Source: Methylocella silvestris BL2 (lineage in GTDB: Bacteria > Pseudomonadota > Alphaproteobacteria > Rhizobiales > Beijerinckiaceae). Taken from it: a stretch of DNA of 64,000 nucleotides. The notes beneath the pieces are model-generated. The model saw nothing but the letters and a program-made list of their open reading frames with translations, ran no database searches and was not told where the DNA came from. Made by a program: the position numbers and the translations under genes. The stretch's first letter is position 1, and each line of letters opens with the position of its first letter. The stretch covers positions 4,057,001-4,121,000 of the forward strand of contig NC_011666.1 in the NCBI RefSeq assembly GCF_000021745.1, read 5' to 3'. Of the stretch, positions 1 to 9,099 are shown one piece after another.

Positions 1-986
1 CCGGCCTTGCGGTTGTGCAGGCGGCGCTCCCAGGACAGAGCCTGCTCGACGATTTCGGCGAGATTGTCGTGTTTCGGCGTCCAGCCGAGCTCCTGCCTGA
101 CGCGGTCGGCGCCGGCGACCAGCGAGGCCGGATCGCCGGGCCTCCGCCCCTTCAGCCGCACCTCGAAATCGACGCCCGACACTTTCTTTACAACCTCGAC
201 CACTTCGAGCACGGATAGTCCGCGGCCATAGCCGCAATTGCAGGTGAGGCTGCCGCCGCCCGCGCGCAGATGCGCCAGCGCCAGCAAATGTGCGTCGACG
301 AGATCGGTCACCTGAATGTAGTCGCGCACGCAGGAGCCGTCGGGCGTCGGATAATCGGTTCCAAACACGTCAAGGCCGTCGCGATGGCCAAGGGCGGCCT
401 GCACCGCGACCTTGATGAGATGGGTCGCGACCGGCGAGGACTGGCCGAGCCGCCCGGCGGGATCGGCTCCAGCGACGTTGAAATAGCGCAAGACCACATA
501 GCGCAGCTGATGCGCCGCCGCGACGTCGGCGAGCATCCATTCGACCATCAGCTTCGAGCGGCCATAAGGGTTGATCGGCGCGAGCGCGACATTCTCGAAG
601 ACCGGATTTTCCGCCGGCTCGCCATAGACGGCCGCGGTCGAGGAGAAGATGAACTGTTTGACGCCGGCCTTGACCGCGCATTCGAGCAGGTTGCGCGCCT
701 TGGCGGTGTTGTTGAGATAATAGGCGAGGGGGTCCGAGACGGACTCCGGGACGACGATCTTCGCCGCGAAATGGGCGATCGCATCGATGCGGTGGTCGGC
801 GAAAATCTGATCGACAAGCGCGCTGTCGCCGAAGTCTCCCACGATCAGCTTGGCCGCCGGCGGGACCGCCCAGGCGAAACCGGTCGAGAGATTGTCAAGG
901 ACGACGACCTCCTCGCCCTGATCGAGCAGCGCCAGCGCCATATGGCCGCCGATATAGCCGGCTCCCCCCGTAACGAGCACCGTCAT
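1..986 (-). CDS. galE: UDP-glucose 4-epimerase, 3' end cut by window edge
   Basis: Interconverts UDP-glucose and UDP-galactose with bound NAD, supplying sugars for surface polysaccharide. The protein opens with MTVLVTGGAGYIGGH, the Rossmann GxxGxxG motif of the extended SDR family. It contains the catalytic Ser-Ser-Thr and Tyr-x-x-x-Lys pattern (FSSTAAVYG, then NPYGRSK) and the conserved LRYFNVAGADP. About 328 residues are visible and the family is usually 325-340 long, so only a few C-terminal codons are missing. The ATG at 984-986 is directly followed by the nucleotide-binding motif. It is divergent from galU, and the two enzymes act in the same nucleotide-sugar pathway. The 295 bp between them holds no gene and no promoter I would defend. 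Confidence 0.95.
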   Translation of the reverse strand, partial: MTVLVTGGAGYIGGHMALALLDQGEEVVVLDNLSTGFAWAVPPAAKLIVGDFGDSALVDQIFADHRIDAIAHFAAKIVVPESVSDPLAYYLNNTAKARNLLECAVKAGVKQFIFSSTAAVYGEPAENPVFENVALAPINPYGRSKLMVEWMLADVAAAHQLRYVVLRYFNVAGADPAGRLGQSSPVATHLIKVAVQAALGHRDGLDVFGTDYPTPDGSCVRDYIQVTDLVDAHLLALAHLRAGGGSLTCNCGYGRGLSVLEVVEVVKKVSGVDFEVRLKGRRPGDPASLVAGADRVRQELGWTPKHDNLAEIVEQALSWERRLHNRKA

Positions 987-1281
987 GAATTACCCCTCTA
1001 AGACGCAGCCGCCATTTAATGAATTTGCCGCGAAGTGGAAATCATAGTCCATCGTGATAGCCCGGCGCCGTCGAGCAAGCTTCTCCGCCGCCTCATGACG
1101 GAATTATTGCGGAACTTGTGGCCGCCCCCAAGCTTTAGTCCTGCTCGATAATGCGCGGCTCAGCCATACGACATAATGCTGCGGTTGCGCTCGCTAGTTT
1201 GACAGGCCGATCTTGGTTATGATCGCGCCGCCGTTCATTCGGCGCCTTTCCACGGGACGGCGCTCATCTCAGGGACACTCG

Positions 1282-2169
1282 ATGACGAAACGGATTCGCA
1301 AGGCTGTTTTTCCGGTCGCGGGCCTCGGCACGCGGTTTCTTCCGGCGACCAAATCGATCCCGAAGGAAATGTTGACGATCGTCGATCGTCCCGTGCTTCA
1401 GCATGTCGTCGAGGAGGCGGCCGAGGCCGGCATCGAGCATTTCATCTTCGTCACCGGACGCGGCAAGGCGGTCATCGAAGATCATTTCGACATCGCCTAT
1501 GAGCTTGACGACACGCTGCAGAAACGCGGCAAGCTGAAAGAGTTCAACGCCCTCAAGGAGCAATTGCCAGCCGCCGGCGCGACGAGCTTTACGCGCCAGC
1601 AGGCGCCGCTCGGCCTTGGCCATGCGATCTGGTGCGCGCGGGAGCTCGTCGGCGACGAGCCTTTCGCCGTGCTGCTGCCCGACATGGTGACGATGGCCGG
1701 CCCGCAGAGTTCAGGCCGCTGCCTCTCCCAATGCATTGAAGCCTATGCAAAGCACGGCGGCAACATCATCGCCGTCGAGGAAGTCGCGCCGGAAGAGACG
1801 CACCAATATGGAATCGTATCGATCGGCAGGGATTTCGGCTCATCTTTCGAGATTACCGGCATGGTGGAGAAGCCGCCGCAGGGAACCGCGCCGTCGAACT
1901 GCATCATTTCCGGCCGCTATCTGCTCGGCCCGGAAATCTTCAAGATTCTGGAAAAGGTCGAGAAGGGCGCAGGCGGCGAGATCCAGCTGACCGACGGCAT
2001 GAAGGAGCTCGCCGCGACGCAGAGCTTTCACGGCGTGCGCTTCGACGGCAAGACCTATGATTGCGGCTCGAAGCTCGGCTTTCTTTCGGCCAATGTCGCC
2101 TTCGCGCTGTCCAATCCCGATATCGCCGGAGCCTTCAAGGCCGAATTGAAGAAATTCGGGCCTTTCTAG
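1282..2169 (+). CDS. galU: UTP-glucose-1-phosphate uridylyltransferase
   Basis: Makes UDP-glucose from UTP and glucose-1-phosphate in the cytoplasm. The N-terminus [16 protein letters not shown] leads into [16 protein letters not shown], the nucleotidyltransferase signature; later blocks are [24 protein letters not shown] and VEKP. The protein has 295 residues, the usual GalU length. The frame is open for 23 further codons upstream, but the ATG at 1282 starts exactly at the family N-terminus. It faces away from galE. A strong hairpin follows the stop codon. Confidence 0.95.
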   Translation: MTKRIRKAVFPVAGLGTRFLPATKSIPKEMLTIVDRPVLQHVVEEAAEAGIEHFIFVTGRGKAVIEDHFDIAYELDDTLQKRGKLKEFNALKEQLPAAGATSFTRQQAPLGLGHAIWCARELVGDEPFAVLLPDMVTMAGPQSSGRCLSQCIEAYAKHGGNIIAVEEVAPEETHQYGIVSIGRDFGSSFEITGMVEKPPQGTAPSNCIISGRYLLGPEIFKILEKVEKGAGGEIQLTDGMKELAATQSFHGVRFDGKTYDCGSKLGFLSANVAFALSNPDIAGAFKAELKKFGPF

Positions 2170-2177
2170 CAGTTTCG

Positions 2178-2201
2178 CGAGGCCGGCGGCGGCCGGCCTC
2201 G
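2178..2201. terminator. Hairpin between converging galU and the OYE gene
   Basis: A perfect 10-bp GC-rich inverted repeat (cgaggccggc / gccggcctcg) with a 4-base loop lies 9 bp after the galU stop and 8 bp before the end of the converging flavin oxidoreductase gene. There is no long T run, so it could act as a weak bidirectional terminator. This is inferred from structure and position. Confidence 0.5.
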
Positions 2202-2208
2202 CCCCGTC

Positions 2209-3303
2209 TTACGCGTCGTCGAGCGCCGGATAGTCCGTATAGCCCTCGGCTGCGCCGCCATAGAAAGTCTCGACATGGGGAGCATTGAGCGGCGCATTCT
2301 CGCGCAGCCGCTCGACGAGATCGGGGTTGGAGATGAACAATTTGCCGAAGGCGATCAGGTCGGCCCGATCGGCTTCCAGCGCCTCGATCGCGAGGTCGCG
2401 CGTATAGGCGTTGTTGGCGATATAGGCGCCGCTGAAGGATTTGCGAAACGCCGGAAAATCGAATGGCGCATTATCCCGCGCGCCGCCCGTCGCGCCTTCG
2501 ATCACGTGGATATAGGCGAGGCCGCGCTGGCTCAGCGCCGCGACGAGCGGGAAGAAGACTTTTTCGGGTGCGCTGTCGACCGCGTCATTGACGGGGCTGA
2601 CCGGCGAGAGCCGGATCCCGACGCGCGACTTGTCCCAAACGGCAAGGATCGCGTCGGTGACTTCGAGCGCGAAACGGGTCCGGTTTTCTACCGATCCGCC
2701 ATAAGAATCGTCGCGCTTGTTGGTCCCGTCCTTCAGAAACTGGTCGATCAGATAGCCATTGGCGCCGTGGATCTCGACGCCGTCGAAGCCGGCGCGCTTG
2801 GCGTTCTCGGCGGCGCGGCGATAGTCCGCGACGACGCGCGGGATTTCATCGAGGGCGAGCGCGCGCGGCGCCGAGACGGGCGCGAGGCCGCTTTCGATAA
2901 AAGTTTGGCCCTTCGCCGCAATCGCGGAGGGGGCGACGGGCGCGCCGCCGCCCGGCTGCAGCGACACATGCGAGTACCGGCCGACGTGCCAGAGCTGGAT
3001 GAAAATCAGCCCGCCCTCCTCATGGACGGCGTCCGTCACCTTTTTCCATCCCTCGACCTGCTCCTCGCTATAAATGCCGGGCGTTGCGAAATAGCCTTGG
3101 CCTTCCTGCGAAATCTGTGACGCCTCGCTGATGATCATGCCCGCGGAAGCGCGCTGGCGGTAATATGTCGCATTGAGATCCGAGGGGGCCAGCGTGCCCT
3201 TCGTAGCGCGGCTGCGTGTCAGCGGGGCCATCACGATCCGGTTCGGCAGGCGAAGGTCGCCGAGCGTGAAAGGCGAAAACAGAACATTGGCGTCAGCGGT
3301 CAT
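2209..3303 (-). CDS. NADH:flavin oxidoreductase, Old Yellow Enzyme family
   Basis: FMN enzyme of the OYE/N-ethylmaleimide reductase family, which reduces activated C=C bonds and nitro compounds with NAD(P)H. The 364-residue protein starts MTADANVLFSPFTLGDLRLP and has the family blocks NRIVMAPLTRSRA, QLWHVGRYSH, GVEIHGANGYLIDQFL and DSYGGSVENR. In this family the His and Asn of HGAN bind the substrate. I chose the ATG at 3303 because GGAG lies 8 bp upstream and because homologues begin near there; the open frame extends 18 codons further. It resembles NemA, but no TetR repressor is adjacent, so the symbol is left blank. Confidence 0.93.
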   Translation of the reverse strand: MTADANVLFSPFTLGDLRLPNRIVMAPLTRSRATKGTLAPSDLNATYYRQRASAGMIISEASQISQEGQGYFATPGIYSEEQVEGWKKVTDAVHEEGGLIFIQLWHVGRYSHVSLQPGGGAPVAPSAIAAKGQTFIESGLAPVSAPRALALDEIPRVVADYRRAAENAKRAGFDGVEIHGANGYLIDQFLKDGTNKRDDSYGGSVENRTRFALEVTDAILAVWDKSRVGIRLSPVSPVNDAVDSAPEKVFFPLVAALSQRGLAYIHVIEGATGGARDNAPFDFPAFRKSFSGAYIANNAYTRDLAIEALEADRADLIAFGKLFISNPDLVERLRENAPLNAPHVETFYGGAAEGYTDYPALDDA

Positions 3304-3413
3304 CGATTGCTCCAACTTTCGGTGGCGAACGGGGGCGCAGGATGACTGAAAACGCATGAACGCCCCTTGCGTTGCCGCAAAGCAGCATAGGCGTCCGGCG
3401 TCGGAAAAAGGTC

Positions 3414-3668
3414 CTATTTCATGTTGAGCGCGGACATATAAAGTTCCAGGATCGCCTCCATCTCCATCCGTTCGGCGTGATCCTGCTTGCGCAGCCGGAC
3501 GATCTGGCGGACGACCTTGACGTCGAAGCCGCGGGCTTTCATCTCGGCATAGACGTCGCGGATATCGTCGGACAACGCCTTCTTTTCTTCCTCGAGCCGC
3601 TCCACGCGCTCGACGAACTGGGTGAGTTCGGCGGCGGCGACGCCGCTTTCGGCGATATCTTTCGTCAT
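3414..3668 (-). CDS. gapR: GapR-like DUF2312 nucleoid-associated protein
   Basis: A small coiled-coil DNA-binding protein of 84 residues. It shows the DUF2312 core FVERVERLEEEKKALSDDI, then VYAEMKARGFDVKVVRQ and IVRLRKQD. In Caulobacter this family (GapR) binds AT-rich, overtwisted DNA and supports replication and segregation. The ATG at 3668 has AAGGA about 9 bp upstream; an in-frame ATG at 3707 would add 13 residues unlike the family. It is transcribed away from the OYE gene's start side with 110 bp between them and is apparently monocistronic. Confidence 0.88.
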   Translation of the reverse strand: MTKDIAESGVAAAELTQFVERVERLEEEKKALSDDIRDVYAEMKARGFDVKVVRQIVRLRKQDHAERMEMEAILELYMSALNMK

Positions 3669-3785
3669 TGGCGAAGGTCCTTCAGGATTGGTTCTCGCGT
3701 CCGCCATGTGGCGTTGCGGCGCGCGCGTCAAGGCGCGAGGCGCGGTAATCCCCGCTATTTGCGCTTCCGGCTCACGGCGTCGCCC

Positions 3786-4610
3786 TCAGCGCTCCGCGTG
3801 CCGCCCTGTGCGGCTCGGCAAAAAGGCGAGCTGCCGCAATTCCGGCAGCGCCAGCACGGATGCGAAGATCGGCGCAAGGCGATCGGCGTAGCGCTCCGCC
3901 TGCTCCTTTGTCGAAATCAGATCCTGGCGAACCTCGACGAGCAACCCGGCGAGGCCGCGCCGCGTCACCTCCTCGTCCAGCGTATCGCCGACAAGGGCGC
4001 CGTCATAAGGCTCATTGTCGCCGACGCAAAATCCCGCCTCGTCGAGGGCTGCGATCAGCGGCGCGGCAAGACGCGCATCGCTGTCCCACAGAATTCCGAT
4101 CTCCCACGGCCGCGTTACGCCGCGCCAGCATGGCGTGAAGGAATGGATCGACAGGACCACGGGGAGGGGGCCGGCGGCTGTCATCATATCGACCGCAACC
4201 GAGACGGCGTCGCGGTAGGGACGCCAATAGAGCGCGATGCGCCGTTCGATTTCCTCCGCGGCGATCGCTGCATTGCCCGGGACAATTGCGCCGTCGGACA
4301 GCTGCATGACCAGCGTCGGATCGTCGCTGCCGCGATTCGGATCGATCAGCAGCCGCGAAAAACGCGACAGAACCGCCGGCGCGCCGAACAGCGAGGCGAG
4401 GCGGAGCGTCAGAGCCCGCGCGCCAATATCATAGCCGATATGGCGTTCGAGCTCGCTTTGCGGCAAGCCCAGCGTTCCATAGGGGGGCGGCAGCGCGTTC
4501 GAGGCGTGATCGCAGATGAAAAGCACGCCGCCGTCGCGCGCGCCCTCGATCCGCTCGACCGGCTCGAACGCGGCGGCCTCCTGGGCCGATGCGCGCTTGG
4601 TCAAGGTCAT
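3786..4610 (-). CDS. N-formylglutamate amidohydrolase family protein
   Basis: Metal-dependent hydrolase of the HutG-like family, releasing formate from N-formyl-L-glutamate or a related N-formyl amino acid. The 274-residue sequence has the metal-site blocks GVLFICDHASNALPP and ERHIGYDIGA, then LIDPNRG, VLSIHSFTP and VEVRQDLI typical of the family. No other histidine-degradation gene is nearby, so a general scavenging role is as likely as a place in histidine catabolism. Upstream (4611-4878) no gene is evident. Confidence 0.88.
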   Translation of the reverse strand: MTLTKRASAQEAAAFEPVERIEGARDGGVLFICDHASNALPPPYGTLGLPQSELERHIGYDIGARALTLRLASLFGAPAVLSRFSRLLIDPNRGSDDPTLVMQLSDGAIVPGNAAIAAEEIERRIALYWRPYRDAVSVAVDMMTAAGPLPVVLSIHSFTPCWRGVTRPWEIGILWDSDARLAAPLIAALDEAGFCVGDNEPYDGALVGDTLDEEVTRRGLAGLLVEVRQDLISTKEQAERYADRLAPIFASVLALPELRQLAFLPSRTGRHAER

Positions 4611-4878
4611 AGGTGCGGCTCCTTCAAAAAAGAGGCGCGGCGTCTTGCGCTCAGGGCGGCGAAAATAACCCGCAGGCGCGCCGCCGCAACCCGTTTTTGC
4701 CCGGATTTGCGTCTATCGGCGTTGCGGCGGCTGATTTGCCGGCGGGCGTCGCCCTCTCGCGGGCGCGGTTTGCTAGTCAATCCCCGGCCGCCGGGTTAGA
4801 AGCGCCGAAGCGGCGACAAGAAAATCATTCCAGAAAAGAGCCCATGTCCGGCCAATTTCAACCACGACCTTGACGGCG

Positions 4879-5310
4879 ATGAAACAAGCGATTACTCCCG
4901 CGACGATAGGGCTTGGGCTTTTTCTGGCCTCGGCCCTCCCTGCGTCGGCCGACTTTCGTCTCTGCAATAACACCGCGAGCAGGACCAGCATTTCGCTGGC
5001 CTATACCGACGGCGAGATTTGGGTGAGCGAGGGTTGGTGGAATTTGAAGCCCGGCGCCTGTGAAACCCTCGTTCGCGGGCCGCTTGCGGCTGAATTCTAT
5101 TATGTCTACGCGATGGATGAGCGTGGCGGCGAATGGAAGGGTAAGGCTTTCATGTGCACGCGCGACCGTGAATTCCGCATCCTGGGACGCGAGGATTGTT
5201 ACGTCCGCGGCTTCGACCGGACCGGCTTCTTTGAGGTCGATACGGGCAAGGAAGCCAAGAACTGGACGGTGCAACTGACCGATCCCGCGCCTCAAAAGCC
5301 AACTCCCTGA
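4879..5310 (+). CDS. DUF1036 secreted protein
   Basis: An exported protein of unknown function, 143 residues. Residues 1-23 look like a signal peptide (MKQAITPATIGLGLFL, cleavage after LPASA). The mature part is a DUF1036 domain with FRLCNNTASR, GWWNLKPGACETL and four conserved Cys that could form disulfides in the periplasm. An in-frame TTG three codons earlier is possible, but the ATG at 4879 fits the signal peptide better. The gene sits 21 bp ahead of pyk, an arrangement I recall from other Hyphomicrobiales, so the two are probably cotranscribed. Confidence 0.85.
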   Translation: MKQAITPATIGLGLFLASALPASADFRLCNNTASRTSISLAYTDGEIWVSEGWWNLKPGACETLVRGPLAAEFYYVYAMDERGGEWKGKAFMCTRDREFRILGREDCYVRGFDRTGFFEVDTGKEAKNWTVQLTDPAPQKPTP

Positions 5311-5331
5311 CTTTTTTACGAAGAGGCTGTC

Positions 5332-6825
5332 ATGCGGCGACTGCGACGGTGCAAGATCATTGCGACGATAGGACCGGCTTCGGCGAAGCAGGAGACGCTG
5401 GCGGCCTTGTTCAAGGCCGGCGCCGACGTCTTCCGCATCAATATGAGCCACGCCTCTCACGACGCCATGCGCGAGCAGGTGCGGATGATCCGCGCCGTGC
5501 AGAAGGAGTTCAAGCGGCCGATCGGCATTCTGCTCGACCTTCAGGGTCCGAAGCTGCGCATCGGCCTGTTCAAGGACCGCGCCGTCAAACTCGCGCGCGG
5601 CGCGACCTTTACGCTCGACTCCAATTCGGAGCCCGGCGATGAGACCCGCGTCTGCCTGCCGCATCCGGAAATCCTGCGCGCCCTCGTGCCCGGCCATACG
5701 CTGCTGATCGACGACGGCAAGGTGCGCCTCCACGTGGTGACCGCCGATGCGTCGCACGCCGTCGCCGTTGTCGACGTCGCCGGCGAAATATCGAACCGCA
5801 AAGGCGTCAGCCTGCCGGATACCGAAATTCCGGTCTCGCCGATGACAGATAAGGATCGCGCGGATCTGGAGGCGGGGCTCGAGGCCGGCGTCGACTGGGT
5901 CGCCGTCTCCTTCGTGCAGCGGCCAGAAGACGTCGCCGAGGTCAAGAAACTGACCCGCGGCCGCGCGGCGGTGATGTCGAAGATCGAAAAGCCGCAGGCG
6001 ATCGCCAAGCTCGAAGAGATCGTCGAAATCTCCGACGGGCTGATGGTCGCGCGCGGCGATCTTGGCGTCGAGATGCCGCTGGAAAAGGTGCCCGGCCTGC
6101 AAAAGCGCATCAGCCGCACCGCCCGCCGTCTCGGCAAGCCGGTTGTGGTCGCGACGCAGATGCTGGAATCGATGATCAATGCGCCGGTTCCGACCCGCGC
6201 CGAAGTGTCCGACGTCGCGACGGCGGTGTTCGAGGGCGCCGACGCCGTGATGCTTTCGGCCGAAAGCGCCGCCGGCCATTATCCGGTCGAGGCGGTCTCG
6301 ACGATGAACCGCATCGCCGAAGAGGTGGAGCGCGACGCTTATTTCCGCGGCATCATCAATGCGCAGCGCACGACTCCCGAGGCGACGGGGGCCGACGCCA
6401 TCGCGGTGGCGGCGCGCAACGTCGCCGAAACGCTCGATCTCAAGGCGATCGTCGCCTGGACCGCGTCGGGATCGACCGCGCTGCGGATCGCGCGCGAGCG
6501 GCCCGCCGCGCCGATCCTGGCGCTGACGCCCTTTCCCGAGACGGCCGGCCGGCTTGCGCTCGCCTGGGGTGTTCACGCCGTCGTCACCAAGGACGCGAAC
6601 GACATCGCCGACATGTCGGCGCGCGCCTCGAAATTTGCTTTTCGCGAGGGCTTCGCTTTCGTCGGCGACCGCATCATTATCGTCGCCGGCGTGCCCTTCG
6701 GCACGCCGGGCGCGACCAATATGGTTCGGATCGATTTCGTCGAAGAAGCGGCGACGATGAGTTCAAGCGATTCAACCGCGGTCCCGCTGGAACAGGCGGC
6801 GCAGGCGCAGCAGCAGCAGCAATAA
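5332..6825 (+). CDS. pyk: Pyruvate kinase
   Basis: Converts phosphoenolpyruvate and ADP to pyruvate and ATP at the end of glycolysis. The 497-residue protein begins with RRCKIIATIGPAS, followed by FRINMSHASHD (substrate and cation site), ILLDLQGPKLRIG and the catalytic MSKIEKPQAI. The ARGDLGVEMP and TQMLESMI blocks complete the active site, and the C-terminal domain ends around residue 470. GAGG lies upstream of the ATG. The tail is low-complexity and glutamine-rich (five Gln at the end, encoded by cag repeats), beyond the folded core. It converges on the penicillin-binding protein gene 9 bp downstream. Confidence 0.97.
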   Translation: MRRLRRCKIIATIGPASAKQETLAALFKAGADVFRINMSHASHDAMREQVRMIRAVQKEFKRPIGILLDLQGPKLRIGLFKDRAVKLARGATFTLDSNSEPGDETRVCLPHPEILRALVPGHTLLIDDGKVRLHVVTADASHAVAVVDVAGEISNRKGVSLPDTEIPVSPMTDKDRADLEAGLEAGVDWVAVSFVQRPEDVAEVKKLTRGRAAVMSKIEKPQAIAKLEEIVEISDGLMVARGDLGVEMPLEKVPGLQKRISRTARRLGKPVVVATQMLESMINAPVPTRAEVSDVATAVFEGADAVMLSAESAAGHYPVEAVSTMNRIAEEVERDAYFRGIINAQRTTPEATGADAIAVAARNVAETLDLKAIVAWTASGSTALRIARERPAAPILALTPFPETAGRLALAWGVHAVVTKDANDIADMSARASKFAFREGFAFVGDRIIIVAGVPFGTPGATNMVRIDFVEEAATMSSSDSTAVPLEQAAQAQQQQQ

Positions 6826-6834
6826 AACCTTCGC

Positions 6835-8973
6835 CTAACCGCCGCCGAACAGATTTTCAAAAAAATTGCGCTCGCGCGGCGCTGGCCGCGCCGTCGCGGA
6901 ATCGCCCGGGTTGGGAATAAGCCCGGGCGGCACGAGCCCGCCGCTGCGTCCGCGCGGGGAAGCGTCGGCCTCGGTCCGGCGCGGCTGCGCTCCTGGAAAA
7001 GCCGGATAGCCGGTCGGTGCCGCGGGCCCGCCCGCGTCCGCCACGGGCGGGGGAGCGCCGACGGACGTCGGCGCATCCGGCCAGAAGGGCGGCGCGACGA
7101 GAGGCGCCTGCCACAGGCCGCCCGGCAGCGGCTGGGGCGGAATTCCCTGATGGGCCGCGCGCATAAAACGCGACCAGATCTCCACCGGCAGAGTGCCGCC
7201 CGACGCTTTTTTCGTCGGCGAGCTGTCGTCATTGCCGAGCCAGACGCCGGTGACGAGATGGCTCGTGTAACCGACGAACCAGGCGTCGCGCCAATCCTGG
7301 CTGGTGCCGGTCTTGCCCGCCGCCTGCCAGCCTGGGACATCCCCCTTGCGCGCCGTGCCGGTCAGCAGAGTCTCCTGCATCATGACGTTCATCATCGGCA
7401 GATAGGCGCCGTCGATGACGCGGCCGTTGCTCGACCCTTTGCGCGCATACATCAGCTTTCCGGCGGCCGTCTTGACGCGGACGATGATATGCGGCTGCAC
7501 GCCGATGCCGCCATTGGCGAAGGGCGCATAGGCGGCCACAAGTTCGAGCGGGCTCACCTCCGACGTTCCAAGCGCGATCGAGGCGTTGGGGCTAAGTTCC
7601 GAGCCGATCCCGAGCCGATGCGCCGTGGCGATGACGGTTTTCGGGCCGACCTCGACGCCGAGCCGCACCGCGACCGTATTCAGCGACAGCGAGAGCGCCT
7701 TGGTCAGCGTGACGGGGCCGAAATATTGCCGCGAGTAATTTTCCGGCTGCCAGCCGCGGACGTTGATCGGGCCGTCCTCGCGGACGCTCGCCGGGGTCAG
7801 CCCATGTTCGAGCGCCGCAAGATAGACGAACGGTTTGAACGCCGATCCCGGCTGGCGTCTTGCGGCGGTCGCGCGGTTGAACTGGCTGTCGGCATAATTG
7901 CGCCCGCCGACCAGCGCCTTGATGCCGCCGGTCGGATCGAGCGACACCAAAGCGCCTTGGCCGACGCCGAATTTCGCGCCCTTCTGGTCGAGTTCCTCGG
8001 TCAGCGCCTTTTCGGCATTGGCTTGCAGCGCCGCACTGATCGTCGTCGCGACGACGATATCCTCCTCGATCGCGCCGATGGTGTCGTCGAGAACGTCCAT
8101 CACATAATCGGCGGCGTAATTGGCCGTGCCCGCGCCATCGGATTTTGTCGCTTCCGCCGGATGGGCGAGAGCGAATTTTCCCATGGCGTCGGTAATAAAG
8201 CCCTCGTCGACCATGGCGGCGATGACTTGGGCGGCGCGCTCGCGCGCGCCGGCGGCGTTGCGGTTGGGCGCGAGCTTTGTCGGCGCCTTCATGAGGCCAG
8301 CCAGCGTCGCCGATTCGGCCAGCGTCAGATTGCGCGCGCCATGGCCGAAATATTTCTGCGCCGCCGCCTCGACGCCATAGGCGCCGGAGCCGAAATAGAC
8401 GCGGTTGAGATAGAGTTCGAGGATCTGGTTTTTCGAATATTTATGTTCGAGCCAGACCGCGAGGATCGCCTCCTGGATCTTGCGCGAAACCGTGCGCTCC
8501 TGCGTCAGGAACAGATTCTTTGCAAGTTGCTGTGTCAGCGTCGAGCCGCCCTGCGTCGCCCCGCCCGCGGCGTTGCGGGTCAAAGCGCGCAAGATGCCGA
8601 TCGGATCGACGCCCCAATGGGAATAAAAGCGCCGGTCCTCGATGGCGACGAAGGCCTTTGGCAGATAGGGCGGCAGATCGGCGAGCCGCACGCTCGCGCC
8701 CCCTGTGTCGCCGCGATTGGCGATGAGGCTGCCGTCGTCGGCCAGGATCGCGATGTTGGGCGGGCGCTTCGGCACCGCGAGCTGGTCGATCGGCGGCAGC
8801 TTTGTCGCGTAGAAGGCGATGATCGCCGCGCCCGCGACGCCGGCCCAGACCGCGAGCGTCAGCAGCAGCGAGGCGGCGCCGGCGAGGCTCCAGCCGCGGC
8901 GCCGCGGCTTCTTGCGCGCCGGGCCGCTGCGGGCGGGGCCGCGCTCTCCGCGGCTGGAGCCTTGAGTGGCCAT
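6835..8973 (-). CDS. Class A penicillin-binding protein (transglycosylase/transpeptidase)
   Basis: Bifunctional cell-wall synthase of the PBP1A family. Residues 1-28 are a basic cytoplasmic tail, 29-55 a membrane anchor. The glycosyltransferase domain begins near residue 75 with catalytic Glu112 in FVAIEDRRFYSHWGVDP, then GGSTLTQQLAKN and LELYLNRVYFG. The transpeptidase domain carries the three penicillin-binding motifs: GSAFKP (Ser-x-x-Lys), SLNT and KTGTS. The C-terminal about 90 residues are a Pro/Gly-rich low-complexity tail. At 712 residues it is shorter than E. coli PBP1A and lacks an obvious OB insertion, closer to the PBP1C/2C-like proteins of Hyphomicrobiales. Confidence 0.94.
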   Translation of the reverse strand: MATQGSSRGERGPARSGPARKKPRRRGWSLAGAASLLLTLAVWAGVAGAAIIAFYATKLPPIDQLAVPKRPPNIAILADDGSLIANRGDTGGASVRLADLPPYLPKAFVAIEDRRFYSHWGVDPIGILRALTRNAAGGATQGGSTLTQQLAKNLFLTQERTVSRKIQEAILAVWLEHKYSKNQILELYLNRVYFGSGAYGVEAAAQKYFGHGARNLTLAESATLAGLMKAPTKLAPNRNAAGARERAAQVIAAMVDEGFITDAMGKFALAHPAEATKSDGAGTANYAADYVMDVLDDTIGAIEEDIVVATTISAALQANAEKALTEELDQKGAKFGVGQGALVSLDPTGGIKALVGGRNYADSQFNRATAARRQPGSAFKPFVYLAALEHGLTPASVREDGPINVRGWQPENYSRQYFGPVTLTKALSLSLNTVAVRLGVEVGPKTVIATAHRLGIGSELSPNASIALGTSEVSPLELVAAYAPFANGGIGVQPHIIVRVKTAAGKLMYARKGSSNGRVIDGAYLPMMNVMMQETLLTGTARKGDVPGWQAAGKTGTSQDWRDAWFVGYTSHLVTGVWLGNDDSSPTKKASGGTLPVEIWSRFMRAAHQGIPPQPLPGGLWQAPLVAPPFWPDAPTSVGAPPPVADAGGPAAPTGYPAFPGAQPRRTEADASPRGRSGGLVPPGLIPNPGDSATARPAPRERNFFENLFGGG

Positions 8974-9005
8974 CGGCGGTCCCGCGTCGATCCGATCAGA
9001 ACAGC

Positions 9006-9032
9006 GATTTTGGAGCTGAAGGCTCCAAAATC
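9006..9032. repeat. Perfect 11-bp inverted repeat upstream of the PBP gene
   Basis: gattttggagc and gctccaaaatc flank a 5-base loop. It lies between two minus-strand genes: 33 bp upstream of the PBP start and 68 bp downstream of the protease stop. It could end transcription of the protease gene or act as an operator for the PBP gene; no T run follows on either strand. Nearby gatcaga and ctagag words recur beside the inverted repeats at 18.1 kb, so it may be part of a dispersed repeat. Confidence 0.55.
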
Positions 9033-9099
9033 ATGAAGCTGATCTAGAGGGTTTAAGCTTAACGGGCCGTAAATCGCGCGGGCGCGGCGATTTTGTGGC

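Noticed and set aside
1199-1223. TTGACA followed by TATGAT upstream of galU
   Set aside because: The spacer is only 13 bp, too short for a normal sigma-70 promoter.
4858-6576. Long minus-strand frame of 572 codons opposite pyk
   Set aside because: It is the antisense of a clear pyruvate kinase gene; its Arg/Asp/His-rich translation has no fold or family and arises from GC-rich codon bias.
7150-9036. 628-codon plus-strand frame opposite the penicillin-binding protein gene
   Set aside because: All PBP motifs are on the other strand; the plus-strand product is compositionally biased and unrecognisable.
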